Of a DNA stretch of 64,000 nucleotides, positions 35,808 through 45,211 are shown in pieces. Each line of letters opens with the position of its first letter. Position 1 is the stretch's first letter. The notes under the pieces were generated by a model. It was not told the origin of the DNA, made no database searches, and was given only the letters and a program-made list of their open reading frames with translations. A program made the translations under genes and the position numbers. This DNA comes from Microlunatus capsulatus (GTDB lineage: Bacteria > Actinomycetota > Actinomycetes > Propionibacteriales > Propionibacteriaceae), in NCBI RefSeq assembly GCF_017876495.1, contig NZ_JAGIOB010000001.1, positions 4,030,001 through 4,094,000 on the forward strand, read 5' to 3'.

Positions 35808-37313
35808 ATGCCTGTCCCCACCGCGCCCACCCTGCCCGCTCCCGCCCGGGAGGCCGACGACCTCCTCGCCGTCCACCTGGTCACGCTGGGCTGCGCCCGC
35901 AACGAGGTCGACTCCGAGGAGCTCGCGGCCCGCCTGGAGGACGGCGGCTTCCGCCTCGTCGCCGACCCCGAGGACGCCGACGCGGTGATGGTCAACACCT
36001 GCGGCTTCGTCGAGGCGGCCAAGAAGGACTCCGTCGACACGCTGCTGGCCGCCGCCGACCTCAAGGAGCAGGGCCGGCCCCGGGCCGTCGTCGCCGTCGG
36101 CTGCCTGGCCGAGCGGTACGGCAACGAGCTGGCGGAGTCGCTGCCCGAGACCGACGCCGTGCTCAGCTTCGACGACTACACCGACGTGGCCGGTCGGCTC
36201 TCGGCCATCCTCGCCGGCCAGCCGCACACCGCCCACGTCCCGCGCGACCGCCGGACCCTGCTGCCGATGGCCCCGGCCGCCCGCCGCGCCGCCGCGCAGG
36301 GCCAGAGCCTGCCGGGCCACGGCGCGGCCCTGGACGCGCCCGACCTGCCCGCCGGACTGGCTCCCGCCAGCGGTCCGCGCCCGCTGCGCCGTCGCCTGGA
36401 GGGCGGGCCGACCGCCCCGCTCAAGATCGCGTCGGGCTGCGACCGCCGCTGCACCTTCTGCGCCATCCCGGCCTTCCGCGGCGCCTACCTCTCCCGGCCG
36501 CCGGCCGACGTCGTCACCGAGGCCCGCTGGCTGGTCGACCAGGGCGTCCGCGAGCTCTTCCTCGTCAGCGAGAACACCTCCTCCTACGGCAAGGACCTGG
36601 GCGACATCCGGGCGCTGGAGCAGCTCCTCGGCGAGCTGAGCGCGCTGGACGGCCTCGACTGGATCCGGGTCTCCTACCTCCAGCCCGCCGAGGTCCGGCC
36701 CACCCTGGTCAGCGCGATGACGAGCACCCCCAAGGTGGTGCCGTACTTCGACCTGTCCTTCCAGCACGCCGCTCCGGGCCTGCTGCGCCGGATGCGCCGC
36801 TTCGGCGACCCCGACTCCTTCCTCGGCCTCATCGCCTCCATCCGGGCCCAGGCGCCGACGGCCGGGATCCGGTCGAACGTCATCTGCGGCTTCCCGGGCG
36901 AGACCGAGGCCGACGTCGACGTGCTGTGCGACTTCCTCGGCGAGGCCGGCCTGGACGCGATCGGCGTCTTCGGCTACTCCGACGAGGACGGCACGGAGGC
37001 CGCCCGGCTGGACGGCCAGCTGCCGCTCGAGCTCGTCGAGGAGCGCCGCGAGCGGCTCGCCGACCTGGTCGACGAGCTGGTGGCCGAGCGCGCCGCCCAG
37101 CGCGTCGGGGAGACCGTGCAGGTGCTCGTCGAGGAGGTCGACGACGTCGTCACCGGCCGGGCCGCCCACCAGGGCCCCGAGGTCGACGGCTCGGTCGAGC
37201 TCGTCGACGCCGCCGGGGTCCGCGTCGGCGACCTCGTGGACGCCGTCGTCACCGCCAGCGGGGGGGCCGATCTGGTGGCCCGCCCGCTCGTCCCCGGGCC
37301 GGGTCGTGGCTGA
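35808..37313 (+). CDS. rimO: Ribosomal protein S12 methylthiotransferase
   Basis: The product has 501 residues. ATG 35808 follows GAGGAG. The N-terminal MTTase domain has cysteines in [32 protein letters not shown] and [11 protein letters not shown]. The radical-SAM cluster is CDRRCTFC in [20 protein letters not shown], and the TRAM domain closes the protein. It methylthiolates an aspartate of S12. An ~50-residue Ala/Pro-rich insert before the SAM cluster (around 155-190) is longer than in E. coli RimO. It heads a four-gene cluster with pgsA, pncC and clgR. Confidence 0.95.
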   Translation: MPVPTAPTLPAPAREADDLLAVHLVTLGCARNEVDSEELAARLEDGGFRLVADPEDADAVMVNTCGFVEAAKKDSVDTLLAAADLKEQGRPRAVVAVGCLAERYGNELAESLPETDAVLSFDDYTDVAGRLSAILAGQPHTAHVPRDRRTLLPMAPAARRAAAQGQSLPGHGAALDAPDLPAGLAPASGPRPLRRRLEGGPTAPLKIASGCDRRCTFCAIPAFRGAYLSRPPADVVTEARWLVDQGVRELFLVSENTSSYGKDLGDIRALEQLLGELSALDGLDWIRVSYLQPAEVRPTLVSAMTSTPKVVPYFDLSFQHAAPGLLRRMRRFGDPDSFLGLIASIRAQAPTAGIRSNVICGFPGETEADVDVLCDFLGEAGLDAIGVFGYSDEDGTEAARLDGQLPLELVEERRERLADLVDELVAERAAQRVGETVQVLVEEVDDVVTGRAAHQGPEVDGSVELVDAAGVRVGDLVDAVVTASGGADLVARPLVPGPGRG

Positions 37314-37956
37314 GCCGTCGACGCCGGGCCGCCCCGGTCCGGACGCCGACGCCCTGGCGCCCTCGGAGACGCACCCGACCGGCCCGATGGCCGAGCCCGA
37401 GACCAGCTCCTGGAACGTCCCGAACGCCCTGACCGGGCTGCGCATCGTGCTGGTCCCGGTGTTCGCGTGGATGCTGCTCGCGCACCCGGACGCGACGGGG
37501 TGGCGCCTCGCCACCGCGGCCGTCTTCCTCGGCGCCATCCTCACCGACAGCCTCGACGGCCACCTGGCTCGCAAGCACAACCTCATCACCCGCTTCGGCA
37601 AGCTCGCCGACCCCATCGCCGACAAGGCGCTGACGGGGATGGCCTTCATCGGGCTGTCGCTGGTCGGCGAGCTCTGGTGGTGGGTGACGGTGCTGATGCT
37701 CCTCCGCGAGTGGGGGATCACGGTGATGCGCTTCGTGGTCCTGCGCTACGGGGTGATGGCCGCGGGCCGCGGTGGCAAGCTCAAGACCGTCCTGCAGGCG
37801 GTGGCGATCATGCTCTACCTGCTCCCGCTGCCCGGCTGGGCGCACGTCGTCGCCGTCGTGGTCATGCTCGTGGCCCTCGCCGTCACCCTGGTCACCGGCC
37901 TCGACTACGTGCGGGACGCCGTGGCCCTGCGCCGCCGGAGCCGGACCGGCGGATGA
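37306..37956 (+). CDS. pgsA: CDP-diacylglycerol--glycerol-3-phosphate 3-phosphatidyltransferase
   Basis: The product has 216 residues from GTG 37306, overlapping the rimO stop; an internal ATG at 37387 just before the conserved part is possible. The CDP-alcohol phosphotransferase signature [20 protein letters not shown] continuing to ADPIADK is complete (DGX2ARX8GX3DX3D), and four to five membrane segments are present. It makes phosphatidylglycerophosphate, the first step to PG and cardiolipin. The next gene overlaps as ATGA. Confidence 0.94.
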   Translation: MAEPSTPGRPGPDADALAPSETHPTGPMAEPETSSWNVPNALTGLRIVLVPVFAWMLLAHPDATGWRLATAAVFLGAILTDSLDGHLARKHNLITRFGKLADPIADKALTGMAFIGLSLVGELWWWVTVLMLLREWGITVMRFVVLRYGVMAAGRGGKLKTVLQAVAIMLYLLPLPGWAHVVAVVVMLVALAVTLVTGLDYVRDAVALRRRSRTGG

Positions 37957-38492
37957 GCCCGGCCCCCGCGCCCGACCCCGGTGGGCGCACCGGCGCCGAC
38001 CCGGGTGCCGCGGCCGCGCTGGCGGCCCTGGCCCTCGGGGCGGAGACGCTCGCCACCGCCGAGTCGCTGACCGGCGGGCTGGTCGGGGAGCTGCTGACGT
38101 CGGTGCCCGGCGCCTCCGCCGGCTACCTGGGCGGCGTCATCAGCTATGCGACGCGGCTCAAGCACACGCTCGCCGGCGTGCCCACGGCCACGCTGGACGC
38201 CCACGGGCCGGTGGCCGAGCCGACGGCCGCGGCCATGGCCGACGGGGTTGCCCAGCGCTGCGGGGCGGACTGGGGGCTCGCCGTCACCGGTGTCGCCGGG
38301 CCCGAGCCCCAGGACGGCCACCCCGTCGGCCAGGTGTTCGTCGGCCTCGCCCACCCGGCGATCGGCTGGCAGCAGGTGCGCGAGCTGCGGCTGGACGGCG
38401 ACCGGGCCACGATCCGCTGGCAGACCGCCGTCACCGCCCTGGCGCTGCTGACCGAGGCCGTGCGGAACAACGGACCCGCTGCGCGACGTTGA
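37953..38492 (+). CDS. pncC: Nicotinamide-nucleotide amidase (CinA C-terminal domain)
   Basis: The product has 179 residues. ATG 37953 overlaps the pgsA stop. The family motifs are TLATAESLTGGLVGELLTSV, SAGYLGGVISYATRLKHTL and AVTGVAGPEPQDGHPVGQVF. It deamidates NMN to nicotinate mononucleotide in NAD recycling. The N-terminal MoCF-like domain of full CinA is absent, as is normal for this cluster in actinomycetes. Confidence 0.93.
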   Translation: MSPAPAPDPGGRTGADPGAAAALAALALGAETLATAESLTGGLVGELLTSVPGASAGYLGGVISYATRLKHTLAGVPTATLDAHGPVAEPTAAAMADGVAQRCGADWGLAVTGVAGPEPQDGHPVGQVFVGLAHPAIGWQQVRELRLDGDRATIRWQTAVTALALLTEAVRNNGPAARR

Positions 38493-38559
38493 CCTCTCGG
38501 TGTCCCAGGACCGGTGAGGTCGACGGCGGTGGGGCGGACGAGGTGAGTACAGTTTCGGC

Positions 38560-38871
38560 ATGGGTCAGGAGAGTCCGATGAAGCAGGTGCTGGTGCGTGA
38601 GCTCATCGGGGAGTCGCTGCGCGAGGAGCGGGTCGCCCAGAGCCGCACGCTCCGTGAGGTCTCCAAGGCCGCCCGGGTCAGCCTCGGCTACCTGTCCGAG
38701 GTCGAGCGGGGTCAGAAGGAGGCGTCGAGCGAGTTGCTCGCGTCCATCTGCTCGGCGCTGGACCTGCCCCTGTCCGTCGTCCTCAACGTCGTCAGCGAGA
38801 AGATGGCCATGTACGAGCGCGTGACCCCGCTGCCCACCGTCCGCTCGCTCCCGCAGGCCGCCGCCGCCTGA
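38560..38871 (+). CDS. clgR: Clp gene regulator ClgR (XRE-type helix-turn-helix)
   Basis: The product has 103 residues. A Cro/CI-type helix-turn-helix ([20 protein letters not shown], residues 30-49) is followed by a short tail, the ClgR architecture. ClgR activates clpP/clpC and other proteostasis and repair genes and is itself degraded by ClpCP. Two in-frame starts exist: ATG 38560, placed 6 nt after a -10-like TACAGT (leaderless), and ATG 38578, which has AGGAG upstream. Both could be used. The rimO-pgsA-pncC-clgR order is conserved in actinomycetes. Confidence 0.92.
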   Translation: MGQESPMKQVLVRELIGESLREERVAQSRTLREVSKAARVSLGYLSEVERGQKEASSELLASICSALDLPLSVVLNVVSEKMAMYERVTPLPTVRSLPQAAAA

Positions 38872-38995
38872 GCCCGGGCCGCTGGCCCACCCCGACCGTC
38901 CGACCGCCGTCCCGAGCACCTCGCCCGGGGCGGCGTCGTCGCGTCCGGGGCGCTCAGCCGAGAGGCGGGCCGGTCGGGCCCGCGGGCCGGTGCGC

Positions 38996-41900
38996 TCAGG
39001 CCGAGGGTCGCAGCCGCAGCCCCTGGGGGGTCATCCGGAACCCGGCACCCTGCAGGGCGTCGCTGACGAGCGTGGAGCCGAAGACGTGCCCGCCGTCGGC
39101 CTTCTCGACGCTGAGCTTGCCCAGCTGGCCCCGCTGGACCGCCTCGGCCAGCACCGTCGCCGCCGGGGCCAGCCGCCGCGGGTCCTCGGTGAACGAGAGC
39201 AGCGTCTTGCCGCCCCGCTCGACGTAGAAGGTCAGCGCGCCGTCGACGAGCACCACGAGCGCGCCCGCCTTGCGACCGGGCCGGTGCCCCTCGCGCTCGG
39301 GCCAGGGGAGCGCCGCGCCGTAGGGGTTGGCCGCGTCGCACGCCGCCAGCACGACGGCCTGCGGCGCGTCGGGCTCGCGCTGGAACGAGCGCAGCCGGTC
39401 GACGGCGCCGCCGAGCGCGAACTGGGCGGCTCCGAGGCCCTCGATGAAGTAGCCGCGGCGGCACTGGCCCGACTCCTCGAGCGAGCTGAGCGCCCGGTAG
39501 GCCGCGCCGAAGCCGCCCTCGCCGTTCTCGGTCATCACGCTGCCGCGGCTGACCACCCCGTAGCGGTCGAGCTGGGCGAAGACGTCGGTCGCGAGCCGCT
39601 CGGCGGGGGTGGCGCCGGCGCGGGGCACCAGCGACCAGCGGCCGCCGGTCGTGGGCGAGGCGATCCGTGGCGCCCGCCCGGGCCGGCCCAGCCCCCCGCC
39701 GGCCAACCGCGCCCGGTGGGTCCGGGCCGTCGGACGGGTCGGCGCCTTGCGGTGCGCGCCTCCCGAGAGCGCCCGCACGGGGGCGAAGGTGTCCCCGGTG
39801 ACCAGTCCCGCCCAGACCAGGTCCCAGAGCGCGGCGACGTACTCGTCCCGGTGGCCCAGCGAGCCCGGCGGCAGCAGCGCGTCGAAGAAGTAGGCGCCCC
39901 CGCCGGCCAGGGCGTCGAGCAGCTCCTGGCTGCGGTGGTGCGCCGGCGCGCGGGCCTCGGACGGCTCCGCCCCGGCCACGTACCAGCGGACCCAGCCGTC
40001 GGAGTCGCCGATGCCGCCGTCGCCGACCCAGCTGACCTCGCCGCTGGCGGTCAGCTCGTCGAGCATCGCGGGGGTGTAGCCCGCCACCCGGGCGGGCAGG
40101 ATCACCGACTCGACGGCGCTGGCCGGCATCGCGTAGCCCGCCAGCTGCTCCAGGGCCCCCAGCACGCCGTCGCTGCCCCGGGCGCCGGAGCCGACGCCCT
40201 GCCACTCGGTGAGGAAGCGGGCGTAGGCCACCTGCTCGACCGGCTCGACCTCCTTGCGCAGCAGGGCGAGCGTCCGCCGCTTGATGAGCGCCAGGACCTG
40301 GCCGTGGCAGTACTGCCGGCGCTCCTGGCCGGCCTCGCCCTCGAGGTCGACGAAGGAGCCGCTGACCACGGTGCCGGCCGCGACGAGGGCGTCGCAGGCC
40401 TGCTCGACGACGGCGCGGCCCAGCCCGTAGCGGGTGGCGACCGTGCCGGCGACGAACGGGCCGTGGGTGCGGGCCCAGCGCAGCACGAGGTCCTCGACCG
40501 GGTGGGCGGAGGTCTCGGTGAAGGTGGCGGCGACGCCGGGCGGCACCGGTATGCCCAGCCCGTCGCGGAGCCGGGGGACGTCCTCGGCCACGGCGACCAT
40601 CGGCACGCCCGCGATCCGGACCTCGACGACGCGCCGGTCGAGCACCAGCTGCTCCAGGGCCGGCTCCAGGGCGAAGTCCTCCACGGTGCGCAGAGCCAGC
40701 TCGGCGCGGCTGTAGGGCCCGGCGGTGCGGACGAGGTCGAAGAGCTGCTCGACCGTCGTCGCCTGGCGCTCGGGGCTGAGGCCCTGCACGTCGGCCTCGC
40801 TGCGGGCGATGACGGAGGCGTCGAGCAGCTGCTTGAGCCCGTCCTTGCCCAGGAGCTCCGCCAGCAGGGTGGCGTCCAGCGAGAGCGCGGCCGCCTTCTT
40901 CTCCGCCAGCGGCACGTCGCCCTCGTAGACGAAGGCGCCGACGTAGCCGAACAGCAGCGACTTCGCGAACGGCGAGGGCTCCTTGGTCTCGACCTCGACC
41001 AGCCGGATCTTGCGCGAGGCGATCTCGCGCTGCACCTCCAGCAGCCCGTCGAGGTCGAAGACGTCGGTCAGGCACTCGCGCATCGTCTCCAGGACGATGG
41101 GGAACTCCGGGAACTGCGCGGCCACGGTCAGCAGCTGGGCCGAGCGCATCCGCTGCTGCCACAGCGGGGAGCGCGCCTTCGGGTCCCGGCGGGGCAGCAG
41201 CAGGGCCCGGGCGGCGCACTCGCGGAAGCGGGCCGCGAACAGCGCGGAGCCGCCCACCTCGTCGGTGACCACGGACTCGATCGTCTCGGGGTCGAGCACG
41301 ACCAGATCGGCCCCGGGCGGCTCGGAGTCGGTGTCGGGGATCCGCAGCACCATGCCGTCGTTCGTCGCGGTCGCCTGGACCTCGAGGCCGTAGCGCTGGC
41401 GGGCGGCGTGCTCGACGGCCAGCGCCCACGGCGTCAGCACCCCGGTGCCCAGGGCGGAGTGGACGCAGACCCGCCAGTCGCCCAGCTCGTCGCGGAACCG
41501 CTCGACGACGATCGTCTGGTCGGTCGGGAGCGCCCCGGTCGCGCTGGACTGCTCGGTGAGGTAGGCGACGAGGTTCCGCGCGGCGAACTCGTCCAGGCCG
41601 CTCTCCCGCAGCCGGGCGGTGGCCCGCGGCGCGGGCATGGTGCCCACCTCGCGGACGAAGCCGCCGAAGGCGCGGCCCAGCTCCAACGGCCGGCCGGGGG
41701 AGTCGCCCTTCCAGAACGGCAGTCGGCCCGGCACCCCGGGCGCCGGGGTGACGAGCACCTGGTCGTGGGTGATCTGCTCCACCCGCCAGCTGGTGGTGCC
41801 CAGGGTGAAGACGTCGCCCACCCGGGTCTCGTAGACCATCTCCTCGTCCAGCTCGCCCACCCGGCGGCCGGGCGCGTGCTTCCCGGCGGCGTTGCCCTCG

Positions 41901-43603
41901 CCGACGATGAACACGCCGAACAGGCCGCGGTCGGGGATGGTGCCGCCCGAGGTGACCGCGAGCCGCTGCGCCCCGGGCCGGGCGGTGAGCACGCCGGTGT
42001 CGCGCTGCCAGACCAGCCGGGGCCGCAGCTCGGCGAAGTCCTCGGACGGGTAGCGACCGCTGAGCATGTCCAGCACGGCCTCGAAGGCGCTGTAGGGCAG
42101 GTCGCGGAAGCTGCTGGCCCGCCGGACGAGGGCGTACAGCTCGTCGACCTTGGTCTCCTGGCCGGACACCACGGCCACGACCTGCTGCGCGAGCACGTCG
42201 AGCGGGTTGCGGAGCTCGGCGACCTCCTCGATGGCCCCGCGGCGCATCCGCTCGACCACCACGGAGGACTCGATGAGGTCGCCGCGGTGGTTGGGGAAGA
42301 AGACCCCGCGCGAGGTCGCGCCGACCTGGTGGCCCGCCCGGCCGACCCGCTGCAGGCCGCTCGCGACCGAGGGCGGGGACTCGACCTGGACCACGACGTC
42401 GACGGCGCCCATGTCGATGCCCAGCTCCAGCGAGGACGTCGCCACCACGCACGGCAGCAGGCCCGACTTGAGGTCGGACTCGATCTGGGCGCGCTGCTCC
42501 TTGCTCACCGAGCCGTGGTGCGCGCGGGCGACCGCGGGCGCGTGGGTGCCGTCGTGGCCCGAGGAGGACCCGGACTGCGCCATCACCTGCGCCGGCGGAC
42601 CCGACGCCTCCTCGGGCGGTGCCTCCATCCCCAGCCGCTCGGCGTGCAGCTCGTTGAGGTGGGAGGTCAGCCGCTCGGCCAGCCGGCGCGAGTTCGCGAA
42701 CACGATGGTGGAGCGGTGCTGGCCGATGAGGTCGAGGATCTTGTTCTCCACGTGCGGCCAGATCGACGGCGCCCGGGTGGGCGCCCGCTCGTCCTCCAGC
42801 GACGAGGGCGTGGAGGCGGACGCGCCGAGGTCGCTCATGTCCTCGACGGGCACGACGATCTCGAGGTCCCACGACTTCTCCGCGGGCGGTGCGACCACCT
42901 GGACCGGGTGCGGTCCGCCCAGGTAGGCGGCGACCCGCTCGGCCGGGCGGACGGTGGCCGAGAGCCCGATCCGCTGCAGCGGCCGGTGCGGCACGTCCGG
43001 CGACGCCGACTCGGCCGTCAGGGCCTCCAGCCGCTCGATCGACAGCGCGAGGTGGGCGCCGCGCTTGGTGCCGGCCAGCGCGTGCACCTCGTCGACGATG
43101 ACCGTGCGCACCGAGCGCAGCACGTCGCGCGCGTTCGAGGTCAGCATGAGGAACAGCGACTCGGGCGTGGTGATGAGGATGTCCGGGGGGCGGGTGGCGA
43201 TGACCCGCCGCTCGGCCGTGGTCGTGTCGCCCGAGCGGACGCCGACGGTCACGTTCGGTGGGGTCTGGTCGAGCCGCAGCGCGGTCTGGGTGATGCCCGC
43301 GAGCGGGGCCCGCAGGTTGCGCTCGACGTCGACGGCCAGCGCCTTGAGCGGGGACACGTAGAGGACGCGGCAGCGCTCCTGCGGCTCGGGCTGCGGGGAG
43401 CGGGTGAGGTCGTCGAGGGCCCACAGGAAGGCGGCCAGCGTCTTGCCCGAGCCGGTCGGGGCGACCACCAGCGCGTTCTTGCCGTCCGCGATGGCGCGCC
43501 ACGCGCCGGACTGCGCGGCCGTCGGGCGCGCGAAGACCTCCTGGAACCACGTGGCGGTGGCGGGGGAGAAGACCTTCAGGACGTCGGCGGGCACGTCCCC
43601 CAT
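38996..43603 (-). CDS. lhr: ATP-dependent helicase Lhr
   Basis: The product has about 1535 residues. Walker A is APTGSGKT, the DEVH box sits in VIVDEVHALAGTKRGAHLAL, and SLELGIDMGAVDVVVQVESP and GRAGHQVG are later helicase motifs. The Lhr-core winged-helix and beta-barrel domain and the long C-terminal region (to GLRLRPSA) are present, so this is full-length Lhr rather than Lhr-core. It is a 3'-5' single-strand translocase and RNA:DNA helicase that is damage-inducible in mycobacteria. The start is uncertain: ATG 43603, upstream codons to 43675, or a leaderless GTG at 43594 if the PafBC-type promoter is real. Confidence 0.95.
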   Translation of the reverse strand: MGDVPADVLKVFSPATATWFQEVFARPTAAQSGAWRAIADGKNALVVAPTGSGKTLAAFLWALDDLTRSPQPEPQERCRVLYVSPLKALAVDVERNLRAPLAGITQTALRLDQTPPNVTVGVRSGDTTTAERRVIATRPPDILITTPESLFLMLTSNARDVLRSVRTVIVDEVHALAGTKRGAHLALSIERLEALTAESASPDVPHRPLQRIGLSATVRPAERVAAYLGGPHPVQVVAPPAEKSWDLEIVVPVEDMSDLGASASTPSSLEDERAPTRAPSIWPHVENKILDLIGQHRSTIVFANSRRLAERLTSHLNELHAERLGMEAPPEEASGPPAQVMAQSGSSSGHDGTHAPAVARAHHGSVSKEQRAQIESDLKSGLLPCVVATSSLELGIDMGAVDVVVQVESPPSVASGLQRVGRAGHQVGATSRGVFFPNHRGDLIESSVVVERMRRGAIEEVAELRNPLDVLAQQVVAVVSGQETKVDELYALVRRASSFRDLPYSAFEAVLDMLSGRYPSEDFAELRPRLVWQRDTGVLTARPGAQRLAVTSGGTIPDRGLFGVFIVGEGNAAGKHAPGRRVGELDEEMVYETRVGDVFTLGTTSWRVEQITHDQVLVTPAPGVPGRLPFWKGDSPGRPLELGRAFGGFVREVGTMPAPRATARLRESGLDEFAARNLVAYLTEQSSATGALPTDQTIVVERFRDELGDWRVCVHSALGTGVLTPWALAVEHAARQRYGLEVQATATNDGMVLRIPDTDSEPPGADLVVLDPETIESVVTDEVGGSALFAARFRECAARALLLPRRDPKARSPLWQQRMRSAQLLTVAAQFPEFPIVLETMRECLTDVFDLDGLLEVQREIASRKIRLVEVETKEPSPFAKSLLFGYVGAFVYEGDVPLAEKKAAALSLDATLLAELLGKDGLKQLLDASVIARSEADVQGLSPERQATTVEQLFDLVRTAGPYSRAELALRTVEDFALEPALEQLVLDRRVVEVRIAGVPMVAVAEDVPRLRDGLGIPVPPGVAATFTETSAHPVEDLVLRWARTHGPFVAGTVATRYGLGRAVVEQACDALVAAGTVVSGSFVDLEGEAGQERRQYCHGQVLALIKRRTLALLRKEVEPVEQVAYARFLTEWQGVGSGARGSDGVLGALEQLAGYAMPASAVESVILPARVAGYTPAMLDELTASGEVSWVGDGGIGDSDGWVRWYVAGAEPSEARAPAHHRSQELLDALAGGGAYFFDALLPPGSLGHRDEYVAALWDLVWAGLVTGDTFAPVRALSGGAHRKAPTRPTARTHRARLAGGGLGRPGRAPRIASPTTGGRWSLVPRAGATPAERLATDVFAQLDRYGVVSRGSVMTENGEGGFGAAYRALSSLEESGQCRRGYFIEGLGAAQFALGGAVDRLRSFQREPDAPQAVVLAACDAANPYGAALPWPEREGHRPGRKAGALVVLVDGALTFYVERGGKTLLSFTEDPRRLAPAATVLAEAVQRGQLGKLSVEKADGGHVFGSTLVSDALQGAGFRMTPQGLRLRPSA

Positions 43604-43624
43604 CTTGCCCGGCGGCACCGACAG
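43602..43624 (-). promoter_or_regulatory. Candidate RecA-NDp (PafBC-type) promoter of lhr
   Basis: On the minus strand CTGTCGGTG (43624-43616) is followed by exactly 8 nt and CAAGAT (43607-43602). The consensus is TTGTCRGTG, 8 nt, TANNNT; two positions deviate (first base of each element). The GTG at 43594 lies 7 nt after the -10. Confidence 0.45.
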
Positions 43625-43710
43625 TTCTGCCCGGGCGCGGGCTCGGCTGGTCCCCGCGGGTCCGCTGGGGAACACTGGGGGCCGACGACGCGAGCGGGGG
43701 TGTGCAGGGC

Positions 43711-43905
43711 GTGAAGGAGACCGAGCTGTGGCAGCGGCTGCAGGACCAGCTGGGCGCGGGCTACCACCGCGTGTGGGCGGCCGAGTACAGCCTGTCCGAG
43801 CTGCAGGGTCGCACCGTGGTGCAGGCCGTCGCCGACGGGGTGCCCGTCAAGACCGTGTGGCGGGCCGTCTGGGCCGCGCTCGAGCTCCCGGCGCGGGAGC
43901 GCTGA
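43711..43905 (+). CDS. DUF3046 protein
   Basis: The product has 64 residues. GTG 43711 gives MKETELWQRLQDQLG, matching the usual DUF3046 beginning; GTG 43702 would add three residues. The small helical family reads YHRVWAAEYSLSELQGRTVV then KTVWRAVWAALELP. It is actinomycete-specific, nearly always directly upstream of recA, and of unknown function. Co-regulation with recA is unlikely because the damage-inducible elements lie downstream of it. Confidence 0.85.
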   Translation: MKETELWQRLQDQLGAGYHRVWAAEYSLSELQGRTVVQAVADGVPVKTVWRAVWAALELPARER

Positions 43906-43963
43906 CCCCGCTCCGGCCCGCCGGTCCAGGACGCGCGCGGCGCGCGGCGTGTCCGCTCGCCGT

Positions 43964-43979
43964 TCGAACACCTGTTCGG
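43964..43979. promoter_or_regulatory. LexA (SOS) box upstream of recA
   Basis: TCGAACACCTGTTCGG matches the actinobacterial consensus TCGAACNNNNGTTCGA at 11 of 12 informative positions. It lies 139 bp before the recA ATG. Confidence 0.88.
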
Positions 43980-44043
43980 TAAGTTGTCCACCGGGTCGTT
44001 CGACGCCCCGGCGCTGTCCACAGCGCCGCCGCGTCCCGGACCT

Positions 44044-44066
44044 TTGTCAGTGCCTCTCCTTAGAGT
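44044..44066 (+). promoter_or_regulatory. RecA-NDp (PafBC-dependent) promoter of recA
   Basis: TTGTCAGTG (44044-44052), exactly 8 nt, then TAGAGT (44061-44066) is a perfect match to TTGTCRGTG-N8-TANNNT. That is the LexA-independent DNA-damage promoter recognised in mycobacteria through PafBC. Transcription would begin near 44073, giving a ~45-nt leader. Confidence 0.88.
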
Positions 44067-44117
44067 CCCTGCACAGACCGCACGACACGGAACCGCCCGG
44101 ACGGGTGAGGGAAGGAC

Positions 44118-45167
44118 ATGATGGCGACCAACGACCGCGAGAAGGCGCTGGAGACAGCACTCGCCCAGATCGACAAGAACTACGGCAAGGGCTCGGTGAT
44201 GCGGCTGGGCGACAACGTCCGCGCACCGCTGGAGGTGATCCCCACCGGCTCGATCTCCCTCGACGTCGCGCTCGGCATCGGCGGGCTCCCGCGCGGCCGG
44301 GTCGTCGAGATCTACGGCCCCGAGTCCAGCGGCAAGACGACGGTGGCCCTGCACGCCATCGCCAACGCCCAGGCCGGCGGCGGCATCTGCGCCTTCATCG
44401 ACGCCGAGCACGCGCTGGACCCCGACTACGCCGCCAAGCTGGGGGTCGACACCGACTCGCTGCTGGTCAGCCAGCCGGACAACGGCGAGCAGGCGCTGGA
44501 GATCGCGGACATGCTGGTCCGCTCCGGCGCGCTGGCCCTCATCGTCATCGACTCCGTGGCGGCCCTGACGCCCCGCGCCGAGATCGAGGGCGAGATGGGC
44601 GACAGTCACGTCGGCCTGCAGGCCCGGCTGATGAGCCAGGCGCTGCGCAAGATGACCGGTGCGCTGAGCAACTCCAACACCACGGCCATCTTCATCAACC
44701 AGCTGCGCGAGAAGATCGGCGTCATGTTCGGCTCGCCCGAGACCACCACCGGTGGTCGGGCGCTGAAGTTCTACTCCTCGGTCCGGCTCGACGTGCGTCG
44801 TATCGAGACGCTCAAGGACGGCCAGGAAATGGTCGGCAACCGGACCCGGGTGAAGGTCGTCAAGAACAAGGTCGCGCCGCCCTTCAAGCAGGCCGAGTTC
44901 GACATTCTCTACGGCAAGGGAATCAGCCGCGAGGGCAGCCTGATCGACCTCGGCGTCGAGGTCGGCATCATCCGCAAGGCGGGGGCCTGGTTCACCTACG
45001 ACGCCGACCAGCTCGGCCAGGGTCGCGAGAACGCGCGCGGCTACCTGATCAGCAACCCCGACCTCGCGAACGAGCTCGAGAAGAAGATCAAGGAGAAGAT
45101 GGGCATCGGCCCGCAGGTGGACGTGCCGGCGGGTGTCGACCCCGTCACCGGTGAGGTGGAGTTCTGA
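44118..45167 (+). CDS. recA: Recombinase RecA
   Basis: The product has 349 residues. Walker A GPESSGKT is at 67-74, followed by [40 protein letters not shown] and the L2 loop with [20 protein letters not shown]. It forms filaments on single-stranded DNA, drives strand exchange and stimulates LexA self-cleavage. GGGAAGG precedes ATG 44118; a second ATG follows immediately. No intein. It is controlled by both a LexA box and a PafBC-type promoter. recX follows. Confidence 0.98.
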   Translation: MMATNDREKALETALAQIDKNYGKGSVMRLGDNVRAPLEVIPTGSISLDVALGIGGLPRGRVVEIYGPESSGKTTVALHAIANAQAGGGICAFIDAEHALDPDYAAKLGVDTDSLLVSQPDNGEQALEIADMLVRSGALALIVIDSVAALTPRAEIEGEMGDSHVGLQARLMSQALRKMTGALSNSNTTAIFINQLREKIGVMFGSPETTTGGRALKFYSSVRLDVRRIETLKDGQEMVGNRTRVKVVKNKVAPPFKQAEFDILYGKGISREGSLIDLGVEVGIIRKAGAWFTYDADQLGQGRENARGYLISNPDLANELEKKIKEKMGIGPQVDVPAGVDPVTGEVEF

Positions 45168-45211
45168 GTTCCGCCGTCGACCCGGCCCGTGACCAGCACG
45201 GGCCGGGCGGG

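Noticed and set aside
38872-38995. A possible small gene between clgR and lhr.
   Set aside because: The 124 bp hold only GC-rich hairpin-like sequence between convergent genes, with no start plus ribosome site.
38990-43714. Very long plus-strand open frame (over 1500 codons) opposite lhr.
   Set aside because: It is antisense to a clear full-length Lhr helicase, its sequence is low-complexity Arg/Gly/His/Gln and it has no family motifs; it is a GC-bias artefact.
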